A DNA stretch of 56,986 bases from Alphaproteobacteria bacterium (GCA_030428355.1 JAUIBL010000026.1:1-56986); one strand, 5' to 3'; numbered from the stretch's first letter, positions 9,135 to 20,572 are shown. Translations and numbers: made by a program. Notes: generated from the sequence alone by a model not told the origin.

Positions 9135-10151
9135 ATGATCCACAAAAACTGGGCAGAACTGATCAAGCCGACACAGCTTGAGGTCAAGCCGGGCGCTGAT
9201 CCGTCGCGCGTGGCGACTGTTGTGGCCGAACCGCTCGAGCGGGGCTTCGGTCTCACGCTGGGCAACGCGCTGCGTCGCGTTCTGCTGTCGTCGCTTCAGG
9301 GTGCGGCTATCACCAGCGTTCAGATCGACAACGTTCTGCACGAGTTCTCGAGCGTGGCCGGTGTGCGTGAAGACGTCACCGACATCGTTCTGAACCTCAA
9401 GGGCGTGTCGCTCCGTATGGAAGTCGAAGGCCCCAAGCGCGTGTCCATCAATGCCAAGGGTCCGGGCGTTGTCACTGCCGGTGACATCTCGGAAACCAAC
9501 GGCATCGAAGTGCTGAACCGCGACCATGTGATCTGCCACCTCGACGATGGTGCGGACCTCTACATGGAACTGACGGTCAACACCGGCAAGGGCTACGTGT
9601 CCGCCGACAAGAACCGCCCGGAAGACGCACCCATCGGCCTGATGCCGATCGACGCGATCTATTCGCCGGTCAAGAAGGTCGCCTATGACGTACAGCCGAC
9701 CCGCGAAGGTCAGGTTCTGGACTATGACAAGCTGACCATGAAGGTCGAAACCGACGGTTCCGTCACGCCGGAAGACGCCGTGGCCTATGCCGCGCGCATC
9801 CTGCAGGACCAGTTGTCGATCTTCGTCAACTTCGACGAGCCGGAATCCTCGCGTCCGCAGGACGACGACGATGGTCTCGAGTTCAACCCGCTTCTGCTCA
9901 AGAAGGTGGACGAGCTGGAACTCAGCGTCCGTTCGGCGAACTGCCTGAAGAACGACAACATCGTCTATATCGGTGATCTCATTCAGAAAACCGAAGCCGA
10001 GATGCTCCGCACTCCGAACTTCGGCCGCAAATCGCTGAACGAGATCAAGGAAGTGCTGTCTGGCATGGGTCTGCACCTTGGCATGGATGTCGAGGACTGG
10101 CCGCCGGACAACATCGAAGACCTGGCGAAAAAGCTGGAAGACAACTTTTAA
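9135..10151 (+). CDS. rpoA: RNA polymerase alpha subunit
   Basis: Alpha (338 aa) dimerises to nucleate RNA polymerase assembly, and its C-terminal domain contacts UP elements and activators. The N-terminal domain contains [26 protein letters not shown]; the C-terminal domain near residues 250-320 has [17 protein letters not shown] and [21 protein letters not shown] helix-hairpin-helix motifs. The start at 9135 follows GGAGGG and matches the usual [10 protein letters not shown]-terminus; the ATG at 9093 would add 14 unconserved residues. Confidence 0.97.
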   Translation: MIHKNWAELIKPTQLEVKPGADPSRVATVVAEPLERGFGLTLGNALRRVLLSSLQGAAITSVQIDNVLHEFSSVAGVREDVTDIVLNLKGVSLRMEVEGPKRVSINAKGPGVVTAGDISETNGIEVLNRDHVICHLDDGADLYMELTVNTGKGYVSADKNRPEDAPIGLMPIDAIYSPVKKVAYDVQPTREGQVLDYDKLTMKVETDGSVTPEDAVAYAARILQDQLSIFVNFDEPESSRPQDDDDGLEFNPLLLKKVDELELSVRSANCLKNDNIVYIGDLIQKTEAEMLRTPNFGRKSLNEIKEVLSGMGLHLGMDVEDWPPDNIEDLAKKLEDNF

Positions 10152-10155
10152 GGAT

Positions 10156-10183
10156 TTTGGGTGAGGGGAAACCCTCACCCAAA
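10156..10183 (+). promoter_or_regulatory. Strong hairpin between rpoA and rplQ
   Basis: A 12-bp perfect stem (TTTGGGTGAGGG / CCCTCACCCAAA) with a GAAA loop starts 5 bp after the rpoA stop. There is no T run, and rplQ follows 90 bp on without an obvious promoter, so partial termination or mRNA 3'-end protection is the likely role. Confidence 0.55.
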
Positions 10184-10272
10184 CGGGCATCCGCCCCAAG
10201 GAGAGCCGCTGACACGCATCGGCGGCCGGACAAAGCAAAAACGCCCGTAGAGGGCACATTAGGAGAAGACAC

Positions 10273-10695
10273 ATGCGTCACGCACGAGGCTACCGCCGCC
10301 TGAACCGCACCCATGAGCACCGCAAGGCGCTCTTTGCCAACATGGCCGGCTCGCTCATCGAACATGAGCAGATCAAGACCACCCTGCCGAAAGCCAAGGA
10401 ACTGCGCCCGATCGTTGAAAAGCTGATCACGCTGGGCAAGCGCGGTGACCTGCACGCGCGCCGTCAGGCCGCTGCACAGCTCAAGGAAGACAAGGACGTC
10501 GCCAAGCTGTTCGAGGTCCTCGGCCCGCGCTATGCCGAGCGTCAGGGCGGCTATATCCGCATCCTGAAAGCCGGTTTCCGCTATGGCGACATGGCGCCGA
10601 TGGCGATCATCGAATTCGTTGACCGCGATGTCGACGCCAAGGGCGCGGCTGACAAGGCCCGCCTCGCCGAGCTGGAAGCCGCCGACGCAGAATAA
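10273..10695 (+). CDS. rplQ: 50S ribosomal protein L17
   Basis: L17 (140 aa) lies near the polypeptide exit tunnel. The signature [20 protein letters not shown], the [23 protein letters not shown] segment and [23 protein letters not shown] are intact; a short acidic tail follows. AGGAG precedes the start. Last gene of the alpha operon and closed by a clear terminator. Confidence 0.97.
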   Translation: MRHARGYRRLNRTHEHRKALFANMAGSLIEHEQIKTTLPKAKELRPIVEKLITLGKRGDLHARRQAAAQLKEDKDVAKLFEVLGPRYAERQGGYIRILKAGFRYGDMAPMAIIEFVDRDVDAKGAADKARLAELEAADAE

Positions 10696-10721
10696 GATCA
10701 CGCCCGCAAGGGACGATCACG

Positions 10722-10748
10722 GCCCCGCCCATGTGGCGGGGCTTTTTT
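10722..10748 (+). terminator. Rho-independent terminator after rplQ
   Basis: An 8-bp stem GCCCCGCC-CATGT-GGCGGGGC is followed directly by six T. It ends the alpha operon and faces the convergent DUF4150 gene. Confidence 0.9.
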
Positions 10749-10767
10749 GTTTGTGGCATGCCGTCGA

Positions 10768-11235
10768 CTACCGGAACGAAGGCCTCATCGGGGGGACCAT
10801 CCCCGCTCCTCCCTCGAACAGGACTTTATTGGAGTAAGTCACGAAGGAAGGCTTGCCCATGATCTGCGGACTCACGATCCCTTTCTGGGTGCCCGGTTCG
10901 TTGCCGGTGGACCGGCTATAGGCAAGGGGGTTGCCCGCATCCTTGATCTTGATCTTCGGAAACCCGCTCTTGCGGACCTCGGAATTGAAGTTGTCCAGTG
11001 TCGCGGTCGGGTAGGGGATCGGGACGGGGCCTTCGGGGGGTGGAGGTACGAAACACACATCCGGAAAGGTCAGGGTGAAGGCCGCGTCCGACGGAACGCC
11101 ACTGCGTCTGCAGAGACTGGCAAAATCCGTACCGTCCTTGATTTCGACCGCGCCGGACTCGTCGGCCATGGGCTCGACGTTAGGCGGAACAATTCCGCAG
11201 GCAGAATAGAATGCCGCCAAATTGACTTTGAACAT
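10768..11235 (-). CDS. Orphan PAAR-like (DUF4150) protein
   Basis: The C-terminal two thirds match the DUF4150/Tox-PAAR-like family: FPDVCFVPPPPEGPVPIPYP, then a spacer, then STGNEPGTQKGIVSPQIMG and SFVTYSNKVLFEGG. Such domains sharpen the VgrG spike tip of type VI secretion systems or head T6SS toxins. Here (155 aa) only the PAAR-like part and an unrecognised 60-residue N-terminus with 'MFKVNLAAFYSACGIVPP' are present, without a toxin domain. The frame stays open upstream to 11412, so the start is uncertain; the ribosome-binding site before 11235 is weak. No vgrG, hcp or immunity gene is nearby, so its secretion partner must be elsewhere or lost. Confidence 0.75.
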   Translation of the reverse strand: MFKVNLAAFYSACGIVPPNVEPMADESGAVEIKDGTDFASLCRRSGVPSDAAFTLTFPDVCFVPPPPEGPVPIPYPTATLDNFNSEVRKSGFPKIKIKDAGNPLAYSRSTGNEPGTQKGIVSPQIMGKPSFVTYSNKVLFEGGAGMVPPMRPSFR

Positions 11236-11660
11236 TGGTGCAGCCTCGGGACTATTCTTGAACCAATGCAAAAAAGCGTGGCACAGGTTCTTGGACCTGT
11301 CAAAGCCGCACTGTCTGACGGGGGTACGGGTCGCGGCCCAATCTGGGCGGCGGACATAAAGGGCAGGGCGTAGCACCGCACGGTCCATTTCCGCGCTCTT
11401 AACCCTTTGCACCGATACCTCCCACCCATTGGATCCGATACCCGTTCCGTCTTTTGGCGGAACACCCCAGGCGACTACCCTCTCTCCGCGGACGCATTGC
11501 GCGTTCAGACCATGAGAGACGCGTCTTGCAGGTCCCGATTGGCACGGGATACAGGTTCGGAGCGGCGCAAGCGGCTCTGCACGGGGGAGAGGATGTCAAC
11601 CCACCTCAGGTGACGTCACCTCTTTTTGGTTTCTCACAAGAACCGCCACAAAAACATCCG
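11236..11660. other. Non-coding gap upstream of the DUF4150 gene
   Basis: No coding frame with recognisable content was found on either strand. The minus-strand DUF4150 frame remains open to 11412, so part may be an N-terminal extension. The rest may be decayed sequence or promoter DNA. Confidence 0.45.
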
Positions 11661-11725
11661 TCATACTCGGGCGTGACCCGAGGGCCTCCGTTCATTTCAG
11701 CTCCCCGGGTCCCGCCCGAGGGTGA
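11661..11725. repeat. Inverted pair of REP-like palindromic elements
   Basis: Copy A at 11661-11685 contains CTCGGGCGTGACCCGAG, a 6-bp palindrome with a 5-nt loop. The reverse complement of 11701-11725 has the same plan (CTCGGGCGGGACCCGGG) and about 20 of 25 bases match copy A. Two inverted copies 15 bp apart resemble REP/BIME-type extragenic elements, and the TCAT..CTCGGG..GACCCGAG theme is one often seen in this bacterial group. Copy B runs into the 3' end of the neighbouring gene. Confidence 0.6.
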
Positions 11726-12207
11726 CACCGAGGCGTGTCATCGTCATCCAGAACGGTCAGATCCTCCTCATTGCTTGTTGTAGAAGACGCACCCAGGCGC
11801 TCGGCGATCCATGTATGCGCATGACCGGGAAAGGACATTCTGAAGCGTTCGACCAGTTTGCTGTAGGCGAACCCGAGTTCTGACGCCTTGCAAACGCGCA
11901 GTCCCGAAGGATGCCGGTGCAGCGCCAAACCTCCGCCTGCCGGACGGAGCTCATATCCTTTCGCCTGCAGACGTTTCTGCAGGTCGTCCCAAGTCTTGGC
12001 ATAAGCGAAATCCGGGGCGAGGCGCGCGCGCAAGGGCGCGACGAGGTGCTCGTCCGCCCGATTGGGCGGCCGCGCATTCTTGCGTCGCGAGATTTCTTTC
12101 GCCAAGAGATTTCGGAGCAATTGACCCAGAGTGATGTCGTCTTCCCGAGCTAGCATCGCGCCGACCCGCATCATGTCTTCGGAGATTTTGAACTGCACGG
12201 TTTCCAT
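11692..12207 (-). CDS. Conserved protein of unknown function, RHH-like N-terminus
   Basis: This 171-aa protein is unassigned. Residues 1-45 (VQFKISEDMMRVGAM...LGQLLRNLLAKEISRRK) read like a ribbon-helix-helix DNA-binding segment. Residues 60-135 hold a block that looks well conserved in this bacterial group: DFAYAKTWDDLQKRLQAKGY, GGGLALHRHPSGLRVCKASELG and FPGHAHTW. The last dozen residues, from about TPRCHPRAG, are encoded by the REP-like copy at 11701-11725, so the original C-terminus has probably been replaced. It lies 39 bp downstream of parE on the same strand. Confidence 0.65.
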   Translation of the reverse strand: METVQFKISEDMMRVGAMLAREDDITLGQLLRNLLAKEISRRKNARPPNRADEHLVAPLRARLAPDFAYAKTWDDLQKRLQAKGYELRPAGGGLALHRHPSGLRVCKASELGFAYSKLVERFRMSFPGHAHTWIAERLGASSTTSNEEDLTVLDDDDTPRCHPRAGPGELK

Positions 12208-12246
12208 GTCGAAACAGAGCGTGCCATTAAATGGTTAACGCTGAGT

Positions 12247-14205
<1,959 letters not shown>

Positions 14206-14270
14206 GGCAGCTGCTCTGTCTTTGTTGCTTTGCGCGCCAGTATGGCAGAGCCGGGGCGAGGGGGGAAGCG

Positions 14271-14648
14271 TCAGCGTGCCTTGATCCGCAGCCAGTCCGC
14301 CAAGTCTTCCTCTTGGAGGACGCCCTGAGCCAGCGCGATGATCCTGTCGCCGACGTCTTCGGTGTCCCAGGTGATATTGATACCATGCAGATACAGGCAA
14401 AAGTTCATGCTTTCGAACGCTGTGCGCTTGTTGCCATCATTGAAGCAATGTCCGCGTGAGATGGCCGTTGCATAAGCTGCGGCCAAGTCGAAGACGTCGC
14501 CGATCATGCCATAGACAAGCCGGTTGTCGACGCGCCCCAAGGCCCCGTCGAGCGATTTGTCTTTTGCAAGACCCGGAATCTCACCGTCATTCAGCGCCGC
14601 ATCGTGCAGGGCAATAACGACTTCGGTCGACAGGAGTGAGAACGTCAT
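14271..14648 (-). CDS. doc: Doc-family toxin (Fic fold kinase)
   Basis: The 125-aa protein has the Doc version of the Fic motif, HCFNDGNKR at residues 67-75 (HXFX[D/N]GNKR), and the family N-terminus with LHDAALNDGE. Doc toxins of the phage P1 type phosphorylate elongation factor Tu and stop translation; they are held inactive by the Phd antitoxin's C-terminal helix. The start overlaps the antitoxin stop by 4 bp, a classic toxin-antitoxin layout. All motif residues are present, so it should be active. Confidence 0.9.
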   Translation of the reverse strand: MTFSLLSTEVVIALHDAALNDGEIPGLAKDKSLDGALGRVDNRLVYGMIGDVFDLAAAYATAISRGHCFNDGNKRTAFESMNFCLYLHGINITWDTEDVGDRIIALAQGVLQEEDLADWLRIKAR

Positions 14649-14893
14649 TTGTCCCTGAGATAGTCGAGCACAGGCTGCGTTTGATCGCGTGTTTCCTCGA
14701 AATATCTCATCACCTCATCCATTGACGCATAGCGCGGCTCTTCCTGCAGAGAGGCTTCCTCGGGGACAAGATAGCCGACGCATTTGGAGTTCTTCATGAT
14801 CGCCACGGGTTTGCCGCCCGACCGGGCCAGCACTTTTTGCGGCTCGCGCAGTTCGGTGATGGTGCAGATGTGGTTGGTGTGCAGACGTGTCAT
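14645..14893 (-). CDS. phd: Phd/YefM-family antitoxin
   Basis: This 82-aa protein has the N-terminal Phd/YefM DNA-binding fold (TITELREPQKVLARSGGKPVAIMKNSKCVGYLVPEE) and an acidic C-terminal tail (residues 50-82) that would wrap the toxin. The start at 14893 is chosen because upstream codons in frame cross the palindromic operator and the start then follows GGAG by a normal distance. It should neutralise Doc and repress its own promoter through the palindrome 15 bp upstream. Confidence 0.88.
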   Translation of the reverse strand: MTRLHTNHICTITELREPQKVLARSGGKPVAIMKNSKCVGYLVPEEASLQEEPRYASMDEVMRYFEETRDQTQPVLDYLRDK

Positions 14894-14907
14894 GGAATGA
14901 GCTCCGA

Positions 14908-14929
14908 AATGTATATCGTAATATACATT
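14908..14929 (-). promoter_or_regulatory. Palindromic operator of the phd-doc pair
   Basis: A perfect inverted repeat, AATGTATAT-CGTA-ATATACATT, ends 15 bp before the phd start. It is the most AT-rich stretch in this neighbourhood and would overlap a minus-10 box. Phd/YefM proteins bind such palindromes to autoregulate, so this is the probable operator. Confidence 0.75.
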
Positions 14930-14963
14930 GGACTCCCCAATTTTCAACCGACACGATGATCGG

Positions 14964-15377
14964 TCAGGTGCTCTTCTCGCCCTGCATCAGCCGCTCGGCC
15001 TTGCGGCGCACCAGCACGCCGCGCAGGTCGTGCATGGCCAGCAAAAGCGCATCGGTGACCGTGTCGAGCTGTTCGCCACTTGCGCGGGATTGGGCCCATT
15101 GCGTCGTCAGGTTGAGATGGTCGACGGTGCGCATAATGTCATCCACCTCGCGGTCGGCGAGGGTGACCTGACGATCCTGCATCCAGTCGCGAATGACCGA
15201 GACATCCTCATTGCTCAAGGTGCGGTCGCCGTGGGGTTTGATTTCGCCATTGCGGATGTTGACCACGGCGATCTGGTCCATTTCGATGCGTCGCTGCGGG
15301 TTTTCGGTATCCACACGAAACACAAGCGCGCCATTTTCGCGTACCCTGAAATAATAGTCGGGTAGGTCTCCAGCCAT
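14964..15377 (-). CDS. Conserved hypothetical protein
   Basis: This 137-aa soluble protein was not recognised as a named family. It starts MAGDLPDYYFRVRENGALVFRVDTENPQRRIEMDQIAVVN, followed by a region with DEDV-like and DDIMRTVDHLN helices and a basic C-terminus (LRGVLVRRKAERLM). It looks like a compact mixed fold with no signal peptide. The start at 15377 is preferred to the open frame up to 15413. It precedes the phd-doc pair on the same strand but has its own spacing of 70 bp. Confidence 0.65.
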   Translation of the reverse strand: MAGDLPDYYFRVRENGALVFRVDTENPQRRIEMDQIAVVNIRNGEIKPHGDRTLSNEDVSVIRDWMQDRQVTLADREVDDIMRTVDHLNLTTQWAQSRASGEQLDTVTDALLLAMHDLRGVLVRRKAERLMQGEKST

Positions 15378-15428
15378 AATCGCCTCTTGCCTGTATTCGC
15401 GACAGGCTAACACCTCACATTAATGCGA

Positions 15429-15450
15429 GCCAGCCTATCTCAAGGCTGGC
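15429..15450. terminator. Inverted repeat between aminotransferase and hypothetical gene
   Basis: GCCAGCC-N8-GGCTGGC forms a 7-bp stem 26 bp beyond the aminotransferase stop. No T run follows on the minus strand, so it is a weak terminator or transcript-end hairpin. Confidence 0.4.
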
Positions 15451-15476
15451 GTACGGGGAAATGTTTTTGATCAAAC

Positions 15477-16736
<1,260 letters not shown>

Positions 16737-16764
16737 TCAAGCGAGGATCGCGAAAGGAGAACCG

Positions 16765-17157
16765 ATGACCGAGAGCGACCAGAACTGGTATGCCCCTGAA
16801 ATTGCAACCTTCGGCGACCGCATGACCGCCGCCCGCGAGGCCGCGGGTATGACGCAAGAGGCGCTGGCAAAACGTCTTGGGGTCAAGAAAAGCACGCTGC
16901 GCAATTGGGAAAACGACGTCGCCGAACCCCGCGCCAATCGTCTGTCGATGCTGGCCGGGCTGTTGAATGTCTCGATGATGTGGCTCATCAATGGAGAAGG
17001 CGAAGGGATCGACGGCCCCGATGTCGAAACTGTGCCGTCTGACCTGACCGACATCATTCTCGAGATCCGGGAAATGAAATCCGAGCTTCACTACAAGGCC
17101 GAACAACTGGCGCGGCTGGAAAAACGCCTGCGCAAACTGATGGTGCAACCCACATGA
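16765..17157 (+). CDS. XRE-family transcriptional regulator
   Basis: A 130-aa protein with an N-terminal helix-turn-helix (FGDRMTAAREAAGMTQEALAKRLGVKKSTLRNWENDVAEPRANRLSMLAGLLNV, residues 16-68) and a C-terminal coiled coil (EIREMKSELHYKAEQLARLEKRLRKL) suited for dimerisation. Start 16765 follows AAAGGAGA; an upstream in-frame ATG at 16699 has no such site. It overlaps sdhE by 4 bp (ATGA), so the two are co-translated; a role linked to succinate dehydrogenase flavinylation is possible but not shown. Confidence 0.88.
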   Translation: MTESDQNWYAPEIATFGDRMTAAREAAGMTQEALAKRLGVKKSTLRNWENDVAEPRANRLSMLAGLLNVSMMWLINGEGEGIDGPDVETVPSDLTDIILEIREMKSELHYKAEQLARLEKRLRKLMVQPT

Positions 17158-17414
17158 CAGAACCGCGCGAACACCGTCTGAAACGCCTGTCGATGCGATC
17201 GATGCGGCGGGGGATCAAGGAAATGGACATTATCCTGTCGCGCTATGCCGAACAGCGGCTCGACGGGTTCGACGATGCCATGCTGGACCGTTACGATGCG
17301 CTTTTGTCCGAAAACGATCAGGATCTCTACCAGTGGGTCAGTGGGCAGAAACCGGCACCGGACGGTCTGCGCGACATGATCGCCGACATCTCGCAGGTCG
17401 CGTTTCAGCGGTGA
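17154..17414 (+). CDS. sdhE: FAD assembly factor SdhE
   Basis: SdhE (86 aa) promotes covalent FAD attachment to the flavoprotein subunit of succinate dehydrogenase and fumarate reductase. The family motif RGIKE (RGXXE) lies at about residues 19-23, followed by MDIILSRYAE and the conserved DLYQWVSGQ segment near residue 60. Small size and composition are typical. Translation is coupled to the upstream XRE gene. Confidence 0.92.
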   Translation: MTEPREHRLKRLSMRSMRRGIKEMDIILSRYAEQRLDGFDDAMLDRYDALLSENDQDLYQWVSGQKPAPDGLRDMIADISQVAFQR

Positions 17415-17496
17415 TCTGCAAAGACTTGTGCGGGCTTAACCGATTATTGGTGTTTATGGACGATTCTCCTGCCTGACGGATTAGGCGGAGACTTCA

Positions 17497-17994
17497 ATGA
17501 GCATTCATTCATCGGTCAATCAAAGTGGCGCCAACATGATGTTGGACGGCTACCTCGAGGCGCTTGCCCTTGTGGAACGTCTTCACCGGCTGCTTCTGGA
17601 CGTGATCAAGGATGAATTCGAACGGGTCGGCATCCTCGAAATCAATGCGGTGCAGGCGCTCTTGCTGTTCAATATCGGCGACAACGAGGTGACGGCGGGC
17701 GAATTGAAAACCCGCGGGTATTACCAGGGCAGCAATGTCAGCTACAATCTCAAGAAACTTGTCGATATGGGTTACATGCACCACCAGCGCTGCGAAATCG
17801 ACCGCCGGTCGGTGCGGGTGCGGCTGACGCCGCGCGGGCGCGAAATCCGCGATCTGATCTCGGGCTTGTTTGCCCGCCATGCCGAAGGGTTGATCGCCAA
17901 GAACGTCATCGACCACGGCACGTTGGGCGACATGAGCAACACGCTGCGCCGGATGGAACGGTATTGGACCGATCAGATCAGGTATATCTACTAA
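17497..17994 (+). CDS. MarR-family winged-helix regulator
   Basis: A 165-aa regulator. The winged helix spans about residues 45-115 and contains NAVQALLLFNIGDNEVTAGELKTRGYYQGSNVSYNLKKLVDMGYMHHQRCEIDRRSVRVRLTPRG, a clear recognition helix plus wing; flanking helices provide dimerisation. It resembles the long MarR proteins of alphaproteobacteria (LdtR-type), but the target is unknown. Its stop overlaps the stop of the convergent DUF1194 gene (CTAA). Confidence 0.85.
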   Translation: MSIHSSVNQSGANMMLDGYLEALALVERLHRLLLDVIKDEFERVGILEINAVQALLLFNIGDNEVTAGELKTRGYYQGSNVSYNLKKLVDMGYMHHQRCEIDRRSVRVRLTPRGREIRDLISGLFARHAEGLIAKNVIDHGTLGDMSNTLRRMERYWTDQIRYIY

Positions 17995-18704
17995 CCCGGA
18001 CCGGGGGCGTCGACCGGACGGGCGCTCAGGGTCATGTCGTTCAATTCGCGGAACAGTTTGCGCGTCATGGCCTCGCGGTAGCCCTGATAGCCCAGTGAGG
18101 TTTCGACAAAGGCCCCAAAGCCGTGGCGCACTTCGCGTTGGAAATAGTCCACGACATCGTCCGACCCGCCCAGAACGGCCAGACCGTTTACCGTGACACC
18201 GCTGAAAGGAAAATTCCGGTAGGCAAGCTGCGGCGAAAACCCGTCATTGTTTTCCCCATCTCCCGAGAGGTCGATCACCTGCCGGTCGCAGTCAGGGCCC
18301 CGTGACAAAAGAGTGGCCCCATACCCCAACGCATAGCCCATGGCTGTTGGAAACCGCGTGTGGCTGCGCGGCGATGTCACAAGGGTCTGGATCAGATCGT
18401 CGATGGCAGCGTTGTCGGTCAGGACGGTCCAGCCGCTGACCATGGTGCTCTGGCGGCGACCGCTCCATTCGAAGATGGCCATAGCCACATGGCCGTCGCC
18501 GTCGAGAATGGCACTGCGGATCAGCGGGTCGCCCAAAGCGGCGGCCAGACCGTCGCGCTGGAGGATATACTCTTCGGCATCGACCGAGGACGATACATCA
18601 AGAGCAAGGACAAGCGCCAGACGACAATGCGCTTCCTGCGCCCCGGCCGGAGAGATGCCCCCGGCCAGCAGCGCAAAAGCGAATGCTGTCAGCGCGCGCC
18701 GCAT
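17991..18704 (-). CDS. DUF1194 (von Willebrand A-like) exported protein
   Basis: 237 aa with a cleavable-looking signal peptide (RRALTAFAFALLAGGISPAGAQ) and a VWA-like domain: DVSSSV (DXSXS) near residue 36 and DLSGDGENNDG further on match DUF1194. Function is unknown; a periplasmic binding role is inferred. The start at 18704 is set by the signal peptide. It lies 5 bp from gloA's stop and is probably co-transcribed with it. Stops with MarR overlap tail to tail. Confidence 0.85.
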   Translation of the reverse strand: MRRALTAFAFALLAGGISPAGAQEAHCRLALVLALDVSSSVDAEEYILQRDGLAAALGDPLIRSAILDGDGHVAMAIFEWSGRRQSTMVSGWTVLTDNAAIDDLIQTLVTSPRSHTRFPTAMGYALGYGATLLSRGPDCDRQVIDLSGDGENNDGFSPQLAYRNFPFSGVTVNGLAVLGGSDDVVDYFQREVRHGFGAFVETSLGYQGYREAMTRKLFRELNDMTLSARPVDAPGPG

Positions 18705-18708
18705 CCGC

Positions 18709-19137
18709 TTACCAGTGGCCGGTGTTTTCCATGCTGGCCCACGGTTCCTGCGGTGGCAGAGCGTCGCCCAGTTGCAGCAATTCGATGGAAATATTATCGG
18801 GCGAGCGCACAAACGCCATATGCCCGTCACGCGGCGGGCGATTGATCGTGACGCCATTGTCCATCAGGTGCTGGCAGGTCTCGTAGATGTTGTCGACGCG
18901 GTAGGCCAGATGGCCGAAATGACGGCTGTCCGACGGCAGACCCTCATCGCCGTCCCAGTTGTAGGTCAGTTCGACCGGGCATTCTTCCTGCCCTTCGGGC
19001 GCCATGAAGATCAGCGTGAAACGCCCCTTTTCGTTGTCCATGCGGCGGGTCTCTTTCAGGCCCAGCAGGCTGTAGAATTTCATCGAAGCGTCAAGGTCTT
19101 TCACGCGGACCATGGTGTGAAGATAGCGAAGGGGCAT
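18709..19137 (-). CDS. gloA: Lactoylglutathione lyase (glyoxalase I)
   Basis: Glyoxalase I (142 aa) converts the methylglyoxal-glutathione hemithioacetal to S-lactoylglutathione. The four metal ligands of the fold are visible as H7, E56, H76 and E119, along with LHTMVRVKDLDASMKFYSLLGL and VELTYNWDGDE. The start at 19137 fits the usual MPLRYLHTMVRV; the longer frame is not supported. Likely first gene of a unit with DUF1194. Confidence 0.93.
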   Translation of the reverse strand: MPLRYLHTMVRVKDLDASMKFYSLLGLKETRRMDNEKGRFTLIFMAPEGQEECPVELTYNWDGDEGLPSDSRHFGHLAYRVDNIYETCQHLMDNGVTINRPPRDGHMAFVRSPDNISIELLQLGDALPPQEPWASMENTGHW

Positions 19138-19207
19138 ACCTGTCCTCTTGAGTTGGTTCGCCCTGAGGCTAGGCCAATTCGCGGGGATGTCGAGGGTGAA
19201 AGCGGCC

Positions 19208-20572
19208 TCAGAAGGCCGACCGGATCCCCAGTTGGATGCCGAAATTCTCGGTCTCGTAGAGATCGACATTCGCCTGAGTGCGTTCCGCCTTCAGCGTGAT
19301 CGTCGGGATGAAGCCGTAGAAATCCATGTTCGGAAGCGCCGCGGTGACATGCGCCTCGATGCTGCGCTCCTCGCGCCCGTCGGTCGTCACGTTCGACCGA
19401 TCGTGTGTCTTTTCGGACAGGGTCAGCCCGAATTCGAGCTGCGCCGGCCCGATGGGTTTGGCAAGGCCATAACGCGCCGAAATCGCGCGCTGGTCGTAGT
19501 CAAGGTAATCCGCATCGCTCTCGGAACGGATGAAACTTGTCGACAGCGATAGGGTGTTGCCGTTCTCCAAAGCCATGCCATAGCCCAGATGCGCGCTCCA
19601 GATCGATGCATCCTCGCGCGTGCCTTCCCCGGTCTGGCCTTCATGGCTGATCGACAGGTTCAGAATCCCGCTCTTGCCGGTTGCGCGGCGATACTCGGCG
19701 GCAAGCCGTGCATAAGACAGCAGTGGGTCGCCGGCGTACCAGGTGCGCCCAAGCCGCGCATCCCATCCAAGCCGCGCCCGACCCGAAGGCAGGGCATAGT
19801 CTTCGCGCAGCCCGATATAGACAGAGCTGGTGGCGAAATCCGACCCTTCGGCATCCGGCGCGATGGATTTCGCTTCGTCCGACAAGACATAGGTCCGGTG
19901 CGACAGGCCGAACAGCAGGTCGGTGTTCTTGCGGTCGGTTTCGACAAGGCGATAGCGGGTGCCCAGCCCGGCCGATATTTCGACACCGGACAGCGCACGC
20001 GCTTCGCCTTCAAGGGCGAATTCAAGCGGCAGCCCAAAAAGCTCCGAGGTTTCGTTGCGGCTGCCATTGTTGATGTTGGAGCTTGGCGTGACCGAAAACC
20101 GAAGCGCCGTCGACCACGGGTTCTGACGGCGGACATATCGGAAATCCTGTGCCGCGCGGGCCTTGTGTGCCTCGTTCGGGGCAATCTGGATTGCCCGGCG
20201 CAGCCACAATTGCGCCGCCGTCCGCCGCCCCGATGACGACAAGGCCTGCGCCATCGCAAGCGCCGCGGCGTAACGTGCGTTTTCGTCTTCGGCCAGCGCC
20301 CAGGCCCGGCGCGCATGGGTCAGCGCATCGTCGTTCCGCCCCAGATTGCGCGCTGCCCGCGACCGGATCAGGTGGGCATCCAGATCGGTGTCGTCGCGAC
20401 CGATCAGCGCGCCCGAGAGATCAAAGGCAAGCCTGGCCTGCCCCTGCAGCACCGCTTCCCCCGCAAGCGCCCGCATCTGATCGGGGCTAAGAACGGCCTG
20501 GGCGGAGGACTGCGTCGCGGCAAATGCCAAGGCACAAACCGCGAGGCCGATACGACAGGACCGGACCCACAT
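19208..20572 (-). CDS. SLAM-like outer-membrane beta-barrel with TPR domain
   Basis: This 454-aa protein has a signal peptide (to about residue 25), TPR-like helices at about 28-150 (LIRSRAARNLGRNDDALTHARRAW, AAQLWLRRAIQIAPNEAHKARA), and a barrel-like C-terminus of alternating strands ending in Phe. The segment after the TPRs, PWSTALRFSVTPSSNINNGSRNET, matches the entry to the DUF560 barrel of surface lipoprotein assembly modulators (SLAM). In Neisseria such proteins move lipoproteins such as TbpB to the cell surface. It overlaps its lipoprotein neighbour by one base (TGATG), predicting coupled synthesis. A generic TPR porin cannot be excluded. Confidence 0.7.
   Translation of the reverse strand: MWVRSCRIGLAVCALAFAATQSSAQAVLSPDQMRALAGEAVLQGQARLAFDLSGALIGRDDTDLDAHLIRSRAARNLGRNDDALTHARRAWALAEDENARYAAALAMAQALSSSGRRTAAQLWLRRAIQIAPNEAHKARAAQDFRYVRRQNPWSTALRFSVTPSSNINNGSRNETSELFGLPLEFALEGEARALSGVEISAGLGTRYRLVETDRKNTDLLFGLSHRTYVLSDEAKSIAPDAEGSDFATSSVYIGLREDYALPSGRARLGWDARLGRTWYAGDPLLSYARLAAEYRRATGKSGILNLSISHEGQTGEGTREDASIWSAHLGYGMALENGNTLSLSTSFIRSESDADYLDYDQRAISARYGLAKPIGPAQLEFGLTLSEKTHDRSNVTTDGREERSIEAHVTAALPNMDFYGFIPTITLKAERTQANVDLYETENFGIQLGIRSAF

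Noticed and set aside
11454..11783. Plus-strand 109-codon frame in the gap before the REP pair
   Set aside because: No domain, crosses the repeat and the 3' end of a better-supported gene on the other strand.
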